The notes under the pieces are model-generated. The model ran no database searches, was not told the origin of the DNA, and worked only from the letters and a program-made list of their open reading frames with translations. A DNA stretch of 64,000 nucleotides from Anas platyrhynchos (Eukaryota; Chordata; Aves; Anseriformes; Anatidae). Below, one piece after another: positions 38,031 to 50,600 of this stretch. The DNA lies in the NCBI RefSeq assembly GCF_047663525.1, contig NC_092605.1, forward strand, positions 806,001-870,000, given 5' to 3'. A program made the position numbers and the translations under genes. How positions within the stretch are numbered: position 1 is the stretch's first letter; each line of letters starts with the position of its first letter.

Positions 38031-39820
38031 CGGCTGCTCCCTGCACCCGTGGGTGCTGGGGAGCGTGGTCCTGATGGGTCAGGCTGGGGCCCCCGCAATG
38101 CCCGTGCTGTTGGAGCCCTGGGTTGGGGCTCGTTGTCACGGCCCCAAATGCGCCCTGTGGGGCTGGGGAGCCGGGGGTGCCCCCCTCCGGCACCGTCCTC
38201 ACCCACGGGCAGTGATGCTGCGCGGCACCCAGGGTGTCCGCGGCTGAGACCAGCCCAGGAGGCACTGCAGATGCTGAGATGGGGAAATTGGAGACACGAG
38301 GATGAATTCCGGGCTGAAGCCGTGCTGCTAATCCATCCCAGGGGATGCTCGGGCTCCGGGGGGCTCAAGGGGGAGATGCTGGGGCAGGAGCTGAGGTGGG
38401 GGACGGAGCGGGAGCTGGGTGCACGCAGGGGTGGCAGAATCAGCAGTGGTGAGCTTGGTGCCAGTGTTTTGGCTGAACCCAGCTGGGGCAGGACCTCCTG
38501 GGGCTCGAGCTGGAGACCAGAGCTGGAGGTGTCAGCGAGCTGAGCACCAGCAGATGTGGGGTGGGTGCAGTCCAACCTGCCAGCTCCAGAGGGCAAAATG
38601 GGGAAAAAAGTGGAGTTGGTGACGCTGTGGGGTGATGCAAAGATCCCTTTGGGGTCTTGCTCTGATTGACCCCAAGGATTTCCTTGGCAGGGGTTGAAAC
38701 GCTGACCAAAACCCAGAGGGAACAACAGGGAGAAGCAGATAACCACGGCAGAGTGACTAATTTACAAGGAAAGCCTGAATGTGCCGCATACCTGCCGGTT
38801 GGCCAGGGTGGGGTGTGAGCCAGCCCGGAGGAATGTGCAGAAGATAAACAGTGAGAAGGGAGGAAGGGCGATTCCCCAGGTATCGGGGTGGGCACAGCAT
38901 GAGAGCTGGGAAGATGAGGGCCGTGTGCCAGGCTGGGCTTGCAGCAGGATGGGTGCTGGGGCTCTCCCCAGCTGCCACTTTGGGGACCTTTCGAGTTGGG
39001 TTGGGTGCAGGCTGGAAAAACAACCCGAGACGGTGTCCTGCTCATGGCCATGGGCTGCTCCTCCAGCAGCTTCCCTGCTCCTGCGTCCGCCTGCAAGGGT
39101 GTTTTGGCAGTGCAGGCATTTTACACTAAGCGCAGCCATTTTAGAGCTGGCATTGCACAAAGCAAAGTAAATCCCCGTTACCTGCACTGCTGGCACCCCA
39201 CGTGCTGCGGCCACGGGGCTCGGGGGCTGCAGGTGAGCCTCTCTGCCTGCCCCCGCTCAGCCCCTGCGCCGCCGAGGACTCGGGGCTGATTCATCTCTTG
39301 CCTCGGCTTCTGCTTACGCACATTCACATTGTTCACTCCCCGCCTGAATGGCTAAATTAAGCCCAGCAACAATGGGCCATCGATTATCCTATTATATTTC
39401 CATAGGGCCTGACTTCATGGCTGGCTCCTGGGGGGCAGCAAGGTGGCCGTGGCAGTGGCTCGGTGCAGGCAGCCCCTGGCTCGTGCCCGCTCTCAGAGCC
39501 TGGTGCCCCAGGTGAGTGCCGAGTCCCAGCACCACGGCAGCCACTGCCCCGTTCTCTGACAGCAACAGCTCTGCAGAGCTCATGTGCAAGCAGCTGATGC
39601 ATCTGCAAGGGGAAAGGCTCCCATTTCGGGGTGTCCCTGGTCCCGTGGGGCTCATTGGGACTGTCCCACATCTGGCAAGCTCGGGGCTTGCTCCAGCCAT
39701 TTGCATGGGCCTGGGGGGTGCTGTGTTGTCACTGTGCTCAGGAGAAGCTCAGGAGAAGCCAAATGATGCGGTGCCATGGACAAGCTGGCTGCCCCCAGGA
39801 GGCCACCCCCATGCCATTGC

Positions 39821-39855
39821 ATCCCATCATATCCCATCGCATCCCATCCCATCCC
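39821..39855. repeat. (ATCCC)n-like short tandem repeat
   Basis: Imperfect repeats of ATCCCATC in intergenic DNA, about seven short units. Confidence 0.75.
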
Positions 39856-42800
39856 GGACACCCTGAGAACACCACGTCTCCGCTGGCCGTTTCTTCCCAT
39901 GTCACCAATTCCAGCCTTGCTCCTTCTGAGTCTTTTTATTGCCTGAGCTGCTGACGAGTGATTTTTCAAGAACAGAAAGGTCAGCACGTGCGGGTCCTCA
40001 TCGACTGCCCCGTGGCACTTGCCCTTTTGGGGTCTGCGGGCAGGGCTCTGTGCAGGGCACTTCCACAGCCCTGTGGTGCCCGGGTGCGTGGTGGTGCCCA
40101 GCGCACGCTGACGGTGATGGTTCGCAGGAGAAGGGCTGAGCCAGGGAGCAAGGAGAGGGGTGGGAGCACTCTGGGCCCCCCAGCAGGCTCCTGCCTCCGC
40201 AGGACCTTGGGCAGCACCCGGAATTCGGGGTCTTTGGTGGGGAGGAGCAGCCCAAGGAGGGGCCCCTGCTCTGCTGCGCTGCGGGGCTGCCGGTCGCCCG
40301 CTGCCCCGTGCACGGCGCGTGCTGCGCAGGGGGAGCTGGCGGCGAGGTGGTGACGCTGCTGTGTCTGTACCAGGGATGCTTCGCCTGCAGATCTCCTACC
40401 TGCGTCAGCAGCTGAATTCCCTCGCCTCATCCCCGGGCTGGCAGCTTCTTAACCCTTTCCTCCCGCCGCTGTGCAGGGAGCAGGCAGGGCTGAGCGCACG
40501 GAGACGGCGCGCTGCCGGCAGCTTGCGTCACCGTGGCTGTGACCTCCCGGTGCAGGCGGCTGCGGCAGCTGGGCCCGACCCTCTTCCTACATGCCTGCGG
40601 GAAGGGACGAAGAGGTTTTCCAGCCTGGGGAGGCTGCCCCTCACCCTGCTCCTGCATCCAGTTCTCCTGCACGAAGCGCAACGCCGTGGCTGCACGCGGT
40701 GCCGCTGCCAACAGCTGCTGGCGCGGCATTCCCAGCAGTGGGGCTCGGCCCCTGCTTGGCTCCTCTCTGCAGCCGAGCCCCAGCTGTGCCACATCCCCCT
40801 GCACCCCGTGGGGCTGCGCTGGGGCCGCCGAGGCCGGGGCTCGCGCTCCCCGCTGGCCCCCAGCCCCAGGAGAGAGCCATCGGCACGGCTGCTCCGCCTG
40901 CGCCCGCCCAGCACTGAGTGCAGCCGCGCAGCCTCTGGGGCAGATTTATTACCCTTGGCAGAAGGCCTAAAGGCCAGCTGGTGTTTGGGCCGTTTCCAAG
41001 GTTTCCAGTCACCGCTGGAAGTTCTTCATCGCCCGCACCCCCCCCCCCCGTACAATATGTGGGAATTGGGTTCCTGGGACGGGACCCGGCTGCTGGAGCC
41101 ACCCGGGGGCTGCCCACCCACTGCGGTGCTCTTGCTCCCCGCTGCTGGTGATGCCCAAAGGCTCTGCCTTCACCCTCAGCACGGGCTCTGCTCGGGGCTG
41201 GGACCACACGGAAGGGTTTGCAGTCACCCCACAAAGCCGGGTGCTGCCTGAGCAGGGTGCTGCGTGCCTGGGACTCCCGCATGGCCGCCCTGCACCCCGA
41301 GGCTGCAGGCAGCCGGAGGGAAGCTCTGGGTTCTGGAGGCCTTGGAGGTGGCTTTGGCACCTGTGGAGCACCTCGGGGTGCAGGAGGAGATGAGGCACAG
41401 CTGTACACAGCCCTGGCTGGCATGGGGTGGCTGGGATGGGTGGGAGGGCTGTGCCGTGGCCGGTCAGGGTCACTGCCCAGAGCAGGGCTGGTGGGGCCCA
41501 GCAGAGCCCCAGGAGGGGTACACACAGGCTGCGGGCACGGTGCTGGCACCGTGCCCTGCAGGAGCCATCGGCCCCAACCCCAAATATTTTGGCAAAGCAG
41601 CGCTGCCTCCCTCCCGGGGCTGGGAGGAGCCAGGCGGTATCACACCAGCGGGGCCAGGGGAGGTGCGCTTGTGTGCGAACACAGCCCGGACGCGCCGCAG
41701 CACCTGCAGCTCCTTGCTGAGCTCAGCCAGAGCTCAAGGCAGAGGTCCTCGGCCCTGCATGCCTGTAGGATGCTGAGCTCTGCAACGCGACAGCACCTGA
41801 GAAGCCTGAGGTTTGCAGGATGCCGGCAGTCCGGCCGCGCTGCCGCTGAGCCCCCGCCCTGGGCTCCGGTGCCACCGCCGACGTTGGGCAAGCAGCGGGC
41901 AGAGGCAGAAGCGGACGAACTTGTTTGTGGTTCCTAAAAGACAAACCCAAACAGAAACAGAAATCCCAGGAGCAGATTTAGGGTGCTCCTCCTCTGGATC
42001 CTCCTGCTGCTCAAGCAGGAGCTCTGCAGGGACTGAATTTCAGCTGGCTGAGTCCATGGGACCTGGCTCTGGCACAGGGCTGGGGGTGCTTGGGGAACCT
42101 CTGCCATTCAGGAAAAAACTCTGGTCAATCAAAATCACCAAAAATGCTGGTTCAGACCAGGTTCTTTTCATGGGGTTACCTCAGCTGGCTTTGTCCCTGG
42201 GCTCATTGATGTGTTTTTGGGGTACCCCTGATGTGGCCGGGTTAGTCACAGGCCCCAGGGGCGCGGACAGCTCAGCGCACCCGGCCCGGCCGCAGCCTGC
42301 GGCTTCCTCAAAGGCAATTCTGAGTGCTGAAGACCTCGCACAAGGATGGCACCTCGGAGAATTCTGCTTAAAAAGCACCTTTATTAGAGTTGTGATGACA
42401 TCGTTGGGGGCGCAACTCCATGAGTCCAGCAAAACACAGATGTGGGCATTTGGTGGCCCACAGCCGGAGCAGCAATGGGGTGGAGCAGGTTCCTGCTGGA
42501 AAACAGATCCTAACCCTGGGTGTTCACTGCTGGCACGCCACGGCCCGAGGATGGCCCTGAGGAGTTTACAAGGAGGAGGTGTTTTGCTTTAGCTTTGTTT
42601 TGTTTTCCTGCTTTTTGTACCACCACCATGGTTTGTCTCTGTTTATTTATTTATTTGCAGGCGTGCAAGCTTGTGAACAAAACAGCACCAGGCTTGCAAG
42701 GGGAAACAGAGGAAGAGAGAAAAACCTCTTTGATATTCCCTTCCCATGGGAAGACTCAGGCTTTGTTTTAAAGGTGAGCTGCGAAACATCATTTTAAATG

Positions 42801-42931
42801 AGAACAGCCTGCAGACAATGACAGGTTTGAAAACAAAACAGCAGAGCCTCAGGGGTGGGCAGGGGTGCCCTGGTCTTGGGGAGCGGAGCCTGGAGGAGCT
42901 GCACGTGGCCGCGCTGCCTGCTCCACTGCAG

Positions 42932-43000
42932 CATCCCTGCATCGCTCCATCCCCATCGCTCCATCCCTCCATCCCCATCCCTCCATCCCTCCATCCCCAC
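42932..43000. repeat. (CATCCCTC)n short tandem repeat
   Basis: Imperfect repeat of CATCC, CCTCC and CATCGCT words over about 69 bp. It resembles the complementary strand of the GGATGG-type minisatellite at 37245-37730 and may reflect the same tendency for local slippage. Confidence 0.85.
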
Positions 43001-44534
43001 GAAGGCTGCACGAAGGAACCCAGGAGCCCGAGGATGGCTGGGGCAGCCCCTGCCCTGGGCACTGCCCTTCCTGGTGCTGCAGTGGGAGCCGCACAGCCCG
43101 GCACTCCGCTGGCCAAGCCGTGCTCTCCATACCTAGCGTGCTGCTGGGGGGCTAGGAAGGGCAGCCCATGGCCGGCTCCTCTCTGCAGAGCCTCTCTAGC
43201 GCTGCGTATTTCTAACAACTGCATTTTCTTTATCAGTTTCAAGCACTGTATTTATTTCAGGTGTCCCCGTTTGGAGCAGGAGGGCAGCGTTACAGAGGGA
43301 TGTTGCGCTGGTGCTGGTCCACAGACGCTGCCCCCAGCCCAGAAGCCCAGCCCCAAAAAGGAGAACCCTATGACTGCAGTGGGGCTGGGGGCTGGGGGTC
43401 CTGTCCTGGGGCAGGCTGGTCCTCAGCTGCCACTGGGAAGAGGCAATTCCTTGGTGAAGTGCAAGGAGAATCCCATTGCACCTCGTCAGGTGTGACAGCT
43501 GCCGGAGCATGGTTTGTTATGGATGTTTTTCATCGCAGTAAATCAAGGAAAATGGCCAGAAAGTGGCTGGCGGTGACGACCAGGACATCGCGGGCAGCCC
43601 AGGAGCAGCCTCGCTGCTGGCCCCGAGCCTCCCAGTGGAGCCTCCCCAAACCCTCCCGGCTTTGGTGGCCTCGGTGCGCACCTCGGGCACTGGCACCTCT
43701 TCTTCCACGGCGCCGTGAGCCCTCACCGCACGTTTAATTCCTAAATGTGAGCAACGGGAGGTGCGTGGACCTCTCCCCGCGGCGCTGAGCACAAACAGGA
43801 CAGGGCTGGGCCAGCGCCCGGAGCAGGATGTGACCATGAGCGGAAGGCAGCCAGGCTGGGCTATTTTTATGACCCAAGCAGAGAGACACGAAGATTAATC
43901 AGCCAGCCCATGGGGGGAAAGCTAAGCTGGGTTCTAAATTCTTTGGTGCCCGTAATAACTCAGGTGAGTCTCTTTGTTCTCCTGAGCTGTAATTTCTCAC
44001 TTGACAGACAGCGTCCCTTGAACAAAACAGCCGCGTCCAAACACATCGCTCACCCTAAAACAAGACCGAGCTCACCCCGGCGCCTCCTTGCCCCAGTTCA
44101 CAGTTGGAAGTGTTTCTCCCCGCAGGAGGCTCCGGGAGCAGTTTGGCTCAACACCGCTGCCCCGGTGCCAGCCTAGGACCCAGGTCTGCAGCCCGGTTAA
44201 AGCTTAAAGCCGTGGGGAAGTGAAGCCTCTCACTGCCCCCTGCCCGGCGCTGCCCTTGCCCTGGGCTCCACGGGCTCCACAGCCCCATCCCTGCCAGCCA
44301 CGGCTCCGTTTTCCCTTTTTCCCTGCTCCCGTGCTCCCCAGCACCAGGAGGCCATGGCCGTATCGGCTCAAGGCTGCCTAAAGAGGCTTATGCTGACTAT
44401 TTACCTTTGCAAGGGTCTATTTTTGGCCGCTGGCTGCAGCTAATGCAATGAACAGGGCAGCAATTCAGGAGAGAAGCCACACGAGGGTCATTGTTTCTAA
44501 GATTCACTTCACTACTTTGCAAGGGCCAGATTCA

Positions 44535-44596
44535 TTTTTTTTTCTTTTTTTTTTTTTTTTTTTTCCTTTCCTTTTCTCTTTTCTCTCTTCTCTTCC
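44535..44596. repeat. pure polypyrimidine tract
   Basis: 62 nt of uninterrupted T and C on plus, dominated by T runs in the left half and TTCTCT words in the right half. It could be an old poly(A)-type insertion read in reverse; no element body is recognised. Confidence 0.85.
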
Positions 44597-45570
44597 ACCC
44601 AACACAGACGGGTGCTGCAGCCCCAGCTCCGGCCTCACTCTGGCTCCTTCCCTCTGCACCGCCGCTGGGTGACACAGCCAGAGGGGACCACGACGTGCTG
44701 GCAAATCCACCTTCACAGGGCCATCACCTCCCACCACTCGTTTCGGCTCTCTCTCGTTCTTGCTCACCGCTGTCGGAGCCTGCCCAGGTTGCGTGAAATT
44801 TGAGAAATTTCTTGTGAGAGGCTGGGGCAGGGCTAGGGCCAAGCGGTGCTCCCAAGCCCTGGCTGCTGCTGGAGGATGCCCCTGTGCAAGACGGGCTGCC
44901 CAGGAGAGATGCTGTGCCCAGCTGGGACGGGGCTGAGCTGCTCTTAGAGCTCCCCACTGCCCTCTGACATAAGATTTAAAGTGGACACGGAGCATGAATT
45001 AATAACAGCATCACAACAACCAACCAGGCTGGACCTGGAACCAGGTTACCCAGGGCAGGAGCAGTCCCAGCGAGCCATCAGCTCTGTGGGCTCTCTCCGA
45101 CCCAGGGAGGGGAACGTAGGGCACTGCAGGAGGGAAGCTCGCAGCAGGGAGCACACGGACACCTGGAGGGACCCAGGGGTGGCACCAGGCTCAGGGGAGC
45201 CGTGGGGGGGGGGGTGGCACACCGATCCTATAGCAGTGCTCCCACGCAGCCGAGCGCTGCCTCCAACAGAAAGGCAGCTTTTCCACGTGTGGGAGAACTG
45301 CAGCAGCCTTTAACTAAACAAATCCTGAGTGATTTCCACATTGCTGAATGACATTTTAATAGTGGAAAAATAACGCTCGAAATTATCTACTTCATCTCTT
45401 CCCATTGTCTTCTACTGGCTGGGCACGGCTGCTGCAGCAAAACCAGCTCCGGATCTTCTGGTCGGTGTTTGCTGGTGCCTCCCAGCCGCCTGCTTACAGC
45501 CTACATTTACACGAGAATTTGGAGAGCTCCGGGCATCCCCAGGCTGAAAGCAGTGGGGCCTGGTGGGAGC

Positions 45571-45609
45571 AGCCCAGCCCCAGCCCCAGCCCCAGCCCCA
45601 GCCGCAGCC
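45571..45609. repeat. (CCCCAG)n hexanucleotide repeat
   Basis: About six tandem copies of CCCCAG/AGCCCC, the last carrying one substitution, in DNA just beyond the likely 3' end of TBC1D16. Confidence 0.9.
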
Positions 45610-45683
45610 AAGCCCCGTACCTGACCACCCGGAGCAGCACCCAGCCTGCCCAGCAACGTGCACACAAATGCCTCACACAGACT

Positions 45684-47383
45684 TTTATTATTCACTCAAA
45701 CGTCATAAATCTCCAAGAACTCCCTCCTTCACAGCGGCTCTTTGGCGTGGTGCCTGCCCAGGGTCAGGTCTTGGTGCCCTTCCAAAAGCACGGGGGATGT
45801 CCCTGGTGTCACCTGAAGGGTCCCCGCTGGCAGCCTCACCTCCCGCAGGGGCACAGAGCACGACTTTTAGAGAAATCTGCTTGTCCAGTGCAGGTGCCTG
45901 CCGCAGCACGGTGAGGGCACGGGGTTTTCCATGGGTGCTGCAAACAAACAAACGCGCCCGACAGGCAGAGCTGAAAGGTGAGCACGTGCTGCCCACCCTG
46001 CCGGGGCGGCACCGCCGTGTGAGGGAAAAGAAAAGACTGGGAGGCTTCATACGCTGTGCAGGAGGAAGCAGCGGAGGCAGCACAGCCCACGGCCACCTCA
46101 CCTGTTTTCATTCCTAAAGGAAGCAATTGTCCAGGCTGTTTGGCACAAGCTTCGGCTCAGGACACACCTTTGGATGCCACTGGGTTTGGTAAGGTCGTTC
46201 CGTGTTTGGCAACGCAGCTGCGCTCAAGGCCCCCGCTCCACTTCGTGGTGGCAAGTTTTATAGGAGACAGCAGTGGAAACGTGCTGTCCTTTCAAAAATA
46301 CTTCAAGGGAAACGTTTATCAAAGACAGCTCAGCAAAAATGGCTACAACAAACCAAGTTTTGTTTTCATTTCAGTATGGGGAAGAGTACGTACCACCGGC
46401 ACCAGCTGAGGAGCCCAGAGTCCAGTTGGAGCACATTTGCTACAGCCTATAGCAAAGATAAATAAGGACAGAAAAAATGCTGCAATTGAGAAGATCCAAA
46501 GGGAACAGATTGGGAAATACACTGGGAAGAACAGAATTCCATAAACAAGTGTCTGAAGTCTGTGGCTGTCAGCATAAAGAAGCAGCTTTGCTGTAATGGC
46601 ATGAAGAAGTAACCTTGGAAAGGTGGCTGTGAAATCCCCTGCCTACAGAACAGCAGTGCTTTAAGACCTGTGGCTGTACACTTTCTGTACAAATGGAAAA
46701 AAAAAAACCAAAACACATTAAAAAGCAACAACATGCCGACAGGCATACCGTATAAAAAAAGAAAGAACGAGAGGCAAGACCTTTAGGTGACCAGTTCTTC
46801 CTCGCCAACAGGGCAGATACCTTCCCTGCAATCCCAACAGTTTGCAGGTTTATTTTTGGCAGATTATAATTAAAATGATCGTCATGGCTTTAGAGAGAAG
46901 CCACTAAGCTGCATTGTTTTGGTTGAAGCAAGAGTGCATGTGTGCTCTGATGAAGGGACACTGCAGAGAGGCTTTGCCACAGCTCTGCTCCTTCCACCTG
47001 ACCCACAAATGCTGCTGGTTGTACTTGGCCCTCTTTAGTGTTCTCATTTCTCATCAGCAAGTAACAAATTTTGGTTGCTAACCAGTCGAATCCCAGAGGC
47101 AGAATAAAAAGTCTTTGTTAAGGTCTAGAAACACTTCATGTTTCTAAGAAAACCGAATCCAAACTCGCGCAGGCACTGCTCCTGGTTTGCTGCGTTTCGC
47201 TCAGGTTGCACCACCGTGCACTGACGTTTGCTTCTCCTGAACCCACTCCTCTTCCATTCTTCACCTTTCAGTCCTCCCAGGAGCCTCACCAAGCCATCTC
47301 TCCATTTTTCTCTTCAGCATATTTCCCTATGAACATCCTTCCTGCCCTTCCCTCTTCCGCTGTCGCGCCTTGTTCCTCTCCGG
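45684..47383 (-). other. TBC1D16: TBC1D16 3' UTR (maximum extent)
   Basis: Sequence following the TBC1D16 stop codon (TAG at 47386-47384). It is AT-rich with no coding potential. Minus-strand AATAAA signals occur at 46854-46849 and 45689-45684, giving 3' UTRs of about 0.55 or 1.7 kb. Which is used cannot be told from sequence. Confidence 0.5.
46849..46854 (-). terminator. TBC1D16: candidate TBC1D16 poly(A) signal (proximal)
   Basis: AATAAA on minus, about 530 nt past the stop codon. A second AATAAA at 45689-45684 is an alternative distal signal. Confidence 0.4.
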
Positions 47384-47629
47384 CTATTTTCGGAAGGCGA
47401 AGACGTCCCGTGTTCTCGAGCCTCTCTTGCCTTCGCTTCCTGGTTTAGGAGAAGACTCTTCCGCCAGCCCCCCGTACGGGCAGCTCTCAGACTCTGGGTG
47501 ATGGCCAGAGCACTCCACGGCGGGGATGAAGCCGCTGTCCCACATTCCTGTCCCGCACAGCTTGCACAGGTCGTGCAGGCTGCAGGGGATGCGGGGTAAC
47601 AGGTGGAACTGATAGAGCAGGCTCCTCGC
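47384..47629 (-). CDS. TBC1D16: TBC1D16 terminal coding exon
   Basis: 246 bp including the TAG, acceptor CTCTAG|GCG. It encodes ARSLLYQFHLLPRIPCSLHD, a Cys-containing LCKLCGTGMWDSG segment and a basic tail that ends DVFAFRK. Confidence 0.94.
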   Translation of the reverse strand, partial: ARSLLYQFHLLPRIPCSLHDLCKLCGTGMWDSGFIPAVECSGHHPESESCPYGGLAEESSPKPGSEGKRGSRTRDVFAFRK

Positions 47630-50600
47630 CTAGAGAGGAGAGAGACAAAGTCATTTCCTCGTCACCAGAGGGCGAGTCCAAAGCACAGGGGTTGCCAGCA
47701 TGCTCCTGTCTATGCCGCAGCTCAGCTATGCTCCAGGAGCCAAAACTTCCTCCTGAACTCAAAGCTGGAGGTTAAACAAGGCACTGGAGATGCTGCCAGC
47801 AGGTGAATTTAGAAGCAGCTGCTCTCAGCGCCGGATTCCTGCCTCTCAGCAGCACAACATGTGGATTTGCTGCTCAGCTGCAGCAGCCCAGGCTCAGTGC
47901 TGCTGCTTGCGGTGTGTCTCAGTGCCTGTAAGGTTGTTCTGCTGCCCAGCCCCACTGCAAGCTCAGCCCCTGGCCTCCCTGCACAGAGAGCAGCACGGGG
48001 AGAGGTGGTGCTGTGCCCGCTGCAGCACCCTGCGTGTTCTGTGGTCACCCCAGCCCCAGATGGACTGGGGACCCTGGCACAAAGATGACCAGCTCTGTCT
48101 GCTGATTCCCTGAGCCTGTGCAAGGGTCACCCCAACTGTGCTGTGACCTCCTAGGCGCTCTGTAACTACCTCTTTTTTTAATTTTATTTTTTATTATTTT
48201 TTTTTTTTCTGCAAAACTGCTTCCAAGCAAATAGCAGCATCCTGTTCTTCCAGGCTCCAGACAGGAAGGGGCATACAGAAGATTAAGCATCAGTCCCTCA
48301 TTTTCTCGATGCTCTGATTCATCTCCTGGACCTGAGACTTGGCCCCCATCAGCATGCAGGCGTTTACCTTCCTGAGCACGAGTTCTCCGTTCATGTGCAT
48401 AGCCAGGTTGCTGAAGTGCAGCAGCATCTGGTCAGTGGCCAGCTGCTGCTCAATGACATCGTCCCCGTAAATCACCACGATGGCCACGCAGATGAAGAGG
48501 TGGAAGTAGTCCGTCTGCAAGGAGAAAACAGGGGCTGGATTACAGCAGGTGGAGGCAGAGACCTGGCAGAGAGCTCCCCACCCTTCACAAGCGTGTCCTT
48601 AGCAGGGATTTTCTGCTCCTGGCAGTTCTGCCTAGTGGTACTCAGAAAGTGAGGTGCTGGTGGATTCTGAATCACGGCTGAGTCAAAGTCTCTTGCCTTT
48701 AAAGTGTGGGAGCATGGCTTGGACCACAGCTTTCAAAGCAGAGACTGTCCAGCTGTTAAAGAGAAGTCTGAACCTCAGAAGTGGATGCTCAGCACTTTCT
48801 GGAAAGCCTCCTTTTAGAGCCCAGACATTCCCAAGTAAAAGAAGCAGGCATCCGTCCTTCTGCTCGACAGATATACACCTCTGACAGTTACAGGCCCTCT
48901 GTAACATCTACAAACACAAATGTATCTACTCCAAATCTCCCTGAGACATCTCACAGGTTGCTGGAAAATGCCCAGAGGGAATTAAAGCTGCTGAGAAAGA
49001 CTTCTCAGGTGTCATTGCTGCAAATGGTCAGAATACTTACGGAATTCAGTACTATGGCAAACAAACTGTATTTTAAATGAAGTGGGGACCATCTGAGCTG
49101 ATTGGTCTGTGGGCAGTAAAAAGAGCCCCCCAATTCCTTAATGAGGCAGCTCCATTGCAGTTTGCATCACTTTTGGTTTCTTTCAAGGTGAGCCACAGCA
49201 AATGAAACTAGAGCATGGCTAAGGCTAAAACGTGTCATAGTCCCAGGCAGGAAAGTGTTGTAGAAGAGGGAATGCTTGCAATCAAACTTATTTTGGATGC
49301 TTTGGTACTACGAGCCTTTAGGGAAATCCTGCAACACTCGCTGAGAGGGTGAGGACCCAGCAAAGGGCAGGCTGCTGCCCAGCGTGAGCCGTCCCCTCCT
49401 CCCAGTGTCTAACCTGGTAGTGAGCCCAGCACGCCTCCCACATGCGCAACGCCTCAGCGTCGGGAAACTCCCGTTTAAAACAGAGCAGGATCCAGCGGTG
49501 ACAGAAAAGCATCTGCAGGCCATCCTCTCCCAAGGAAGAAAGGTGCTGGTAGAAGCGTGGGTGCATGAGCCGCAGCAGCTCCCGCAGGTACATCTGGAAA
49601 AGATGCTCTCAGCTCAGCCGCTGCCTCGCGGCGCCCTCGCCACCCCGCGAGCCCCCCACCGCGTGCCAGACCTGGGCTCCAGCAGGGCTGGCCCCGGCTC
49701 TCCCTTCTGACAAAAAGCTCCAGCTTGCACACAGGCCTGTTCGCAGCCAGCTTGTTACAGCACAGCCAGGAGCACGCTTGGGTCTGTCATTAGTGGCTGG
49801 AGCTCCCAGGCCACTGCAGCTATTTCACAAGGAAGGAGGGAGGGTGAAAAGAAAATCCCATGACAGCTACATTGTGAAAAGAAAGAAGGGGAGAGAGTCA
49901 GGCTGAGGGAAGCAGCGTGAAGCTAGAGCCTTAAAAACTCGAGAAAAGAAAGGACGCAGCTATCTACAATATTTCATTTCAGCAGAAGCTGAACAATGTG
50001 GAAATGATTTTAGAAAGGCTGACTGTTACAGGCACATTACAGAGATAAATCTGTACGTTAACTAACTGCACCTCACCAGCAGCGTCCCAGGAGGTTTCCA
50101 CCACGGGTTTACCACTTTAAATTGGTGCCATCGTGACCTGGACAGGATTGTTCAGGTTTAAAATGTATTTTCCAGGATTTTAACCAGTAAACTACTGGCA
50201 TTAATATTAAATTAAAAGTTCCCATTTTTGAGTAAGGTGACATTACTTCAAGTAATTCTGTCAGATGCACAAGGCTTTTCATTTGGACATCATCAAAATA
50301 ATCTATTAAAAACGGGCTTCAAAATGGGCTTCATAAAAGCCCATGAAGAGGGCTGTAGTTCAACTGCTCTGCCTCATTCACACCAAACGCCCCTAAAGCA
50401 GGAAAGAAACAAACCAGTGAGCCTTCTGTCTGCCTGAGAGCAGTGCAGAGAAAAAGAAAGCACCATCCTAAATACATTTGATCATAAAAGATTCCTTGAA
50501 TCAGCATCCTTCAGTGTAGCCAAGGCAATTTTACTCTGACAATTTATTGGCTGTAACTGCTCCTGGAGTGCCTCAGTCACCTGGGATTAATTTTATCCAT

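Larger units (their letters stand above)
38031..45683. other. CBX4-TBC1D16 intergenic DNA, right part
   Basis: No gene is recognised. A GC-rich patch at about 40160-41700 gives frames of up to 363 codons without family resemblance. Simple repeats at about 39821, 42932, 44535 and 45571 are listed separately. Degenerate CArG/MEF2-like words (CTATTTTTAT near 43861, CTATTTTTGG near 44417) occur. The right end may include distal TBC1D16 3' UTR if the longer poly(A) option is used. Confidence 0.55.

Noticed and set aside
37113..38543. Pro-rich minus frames and Gly/Trp-rich plus frames over the minisatellite
   Set aside because: Open only because the repeat unit lacks stops; no start context or family resemblance.
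40160..41251. 363-codon plus frame
   Set aside because: GC-rich, no recognisable domain, overlaps comparable frames on the other strand, no splice structure.
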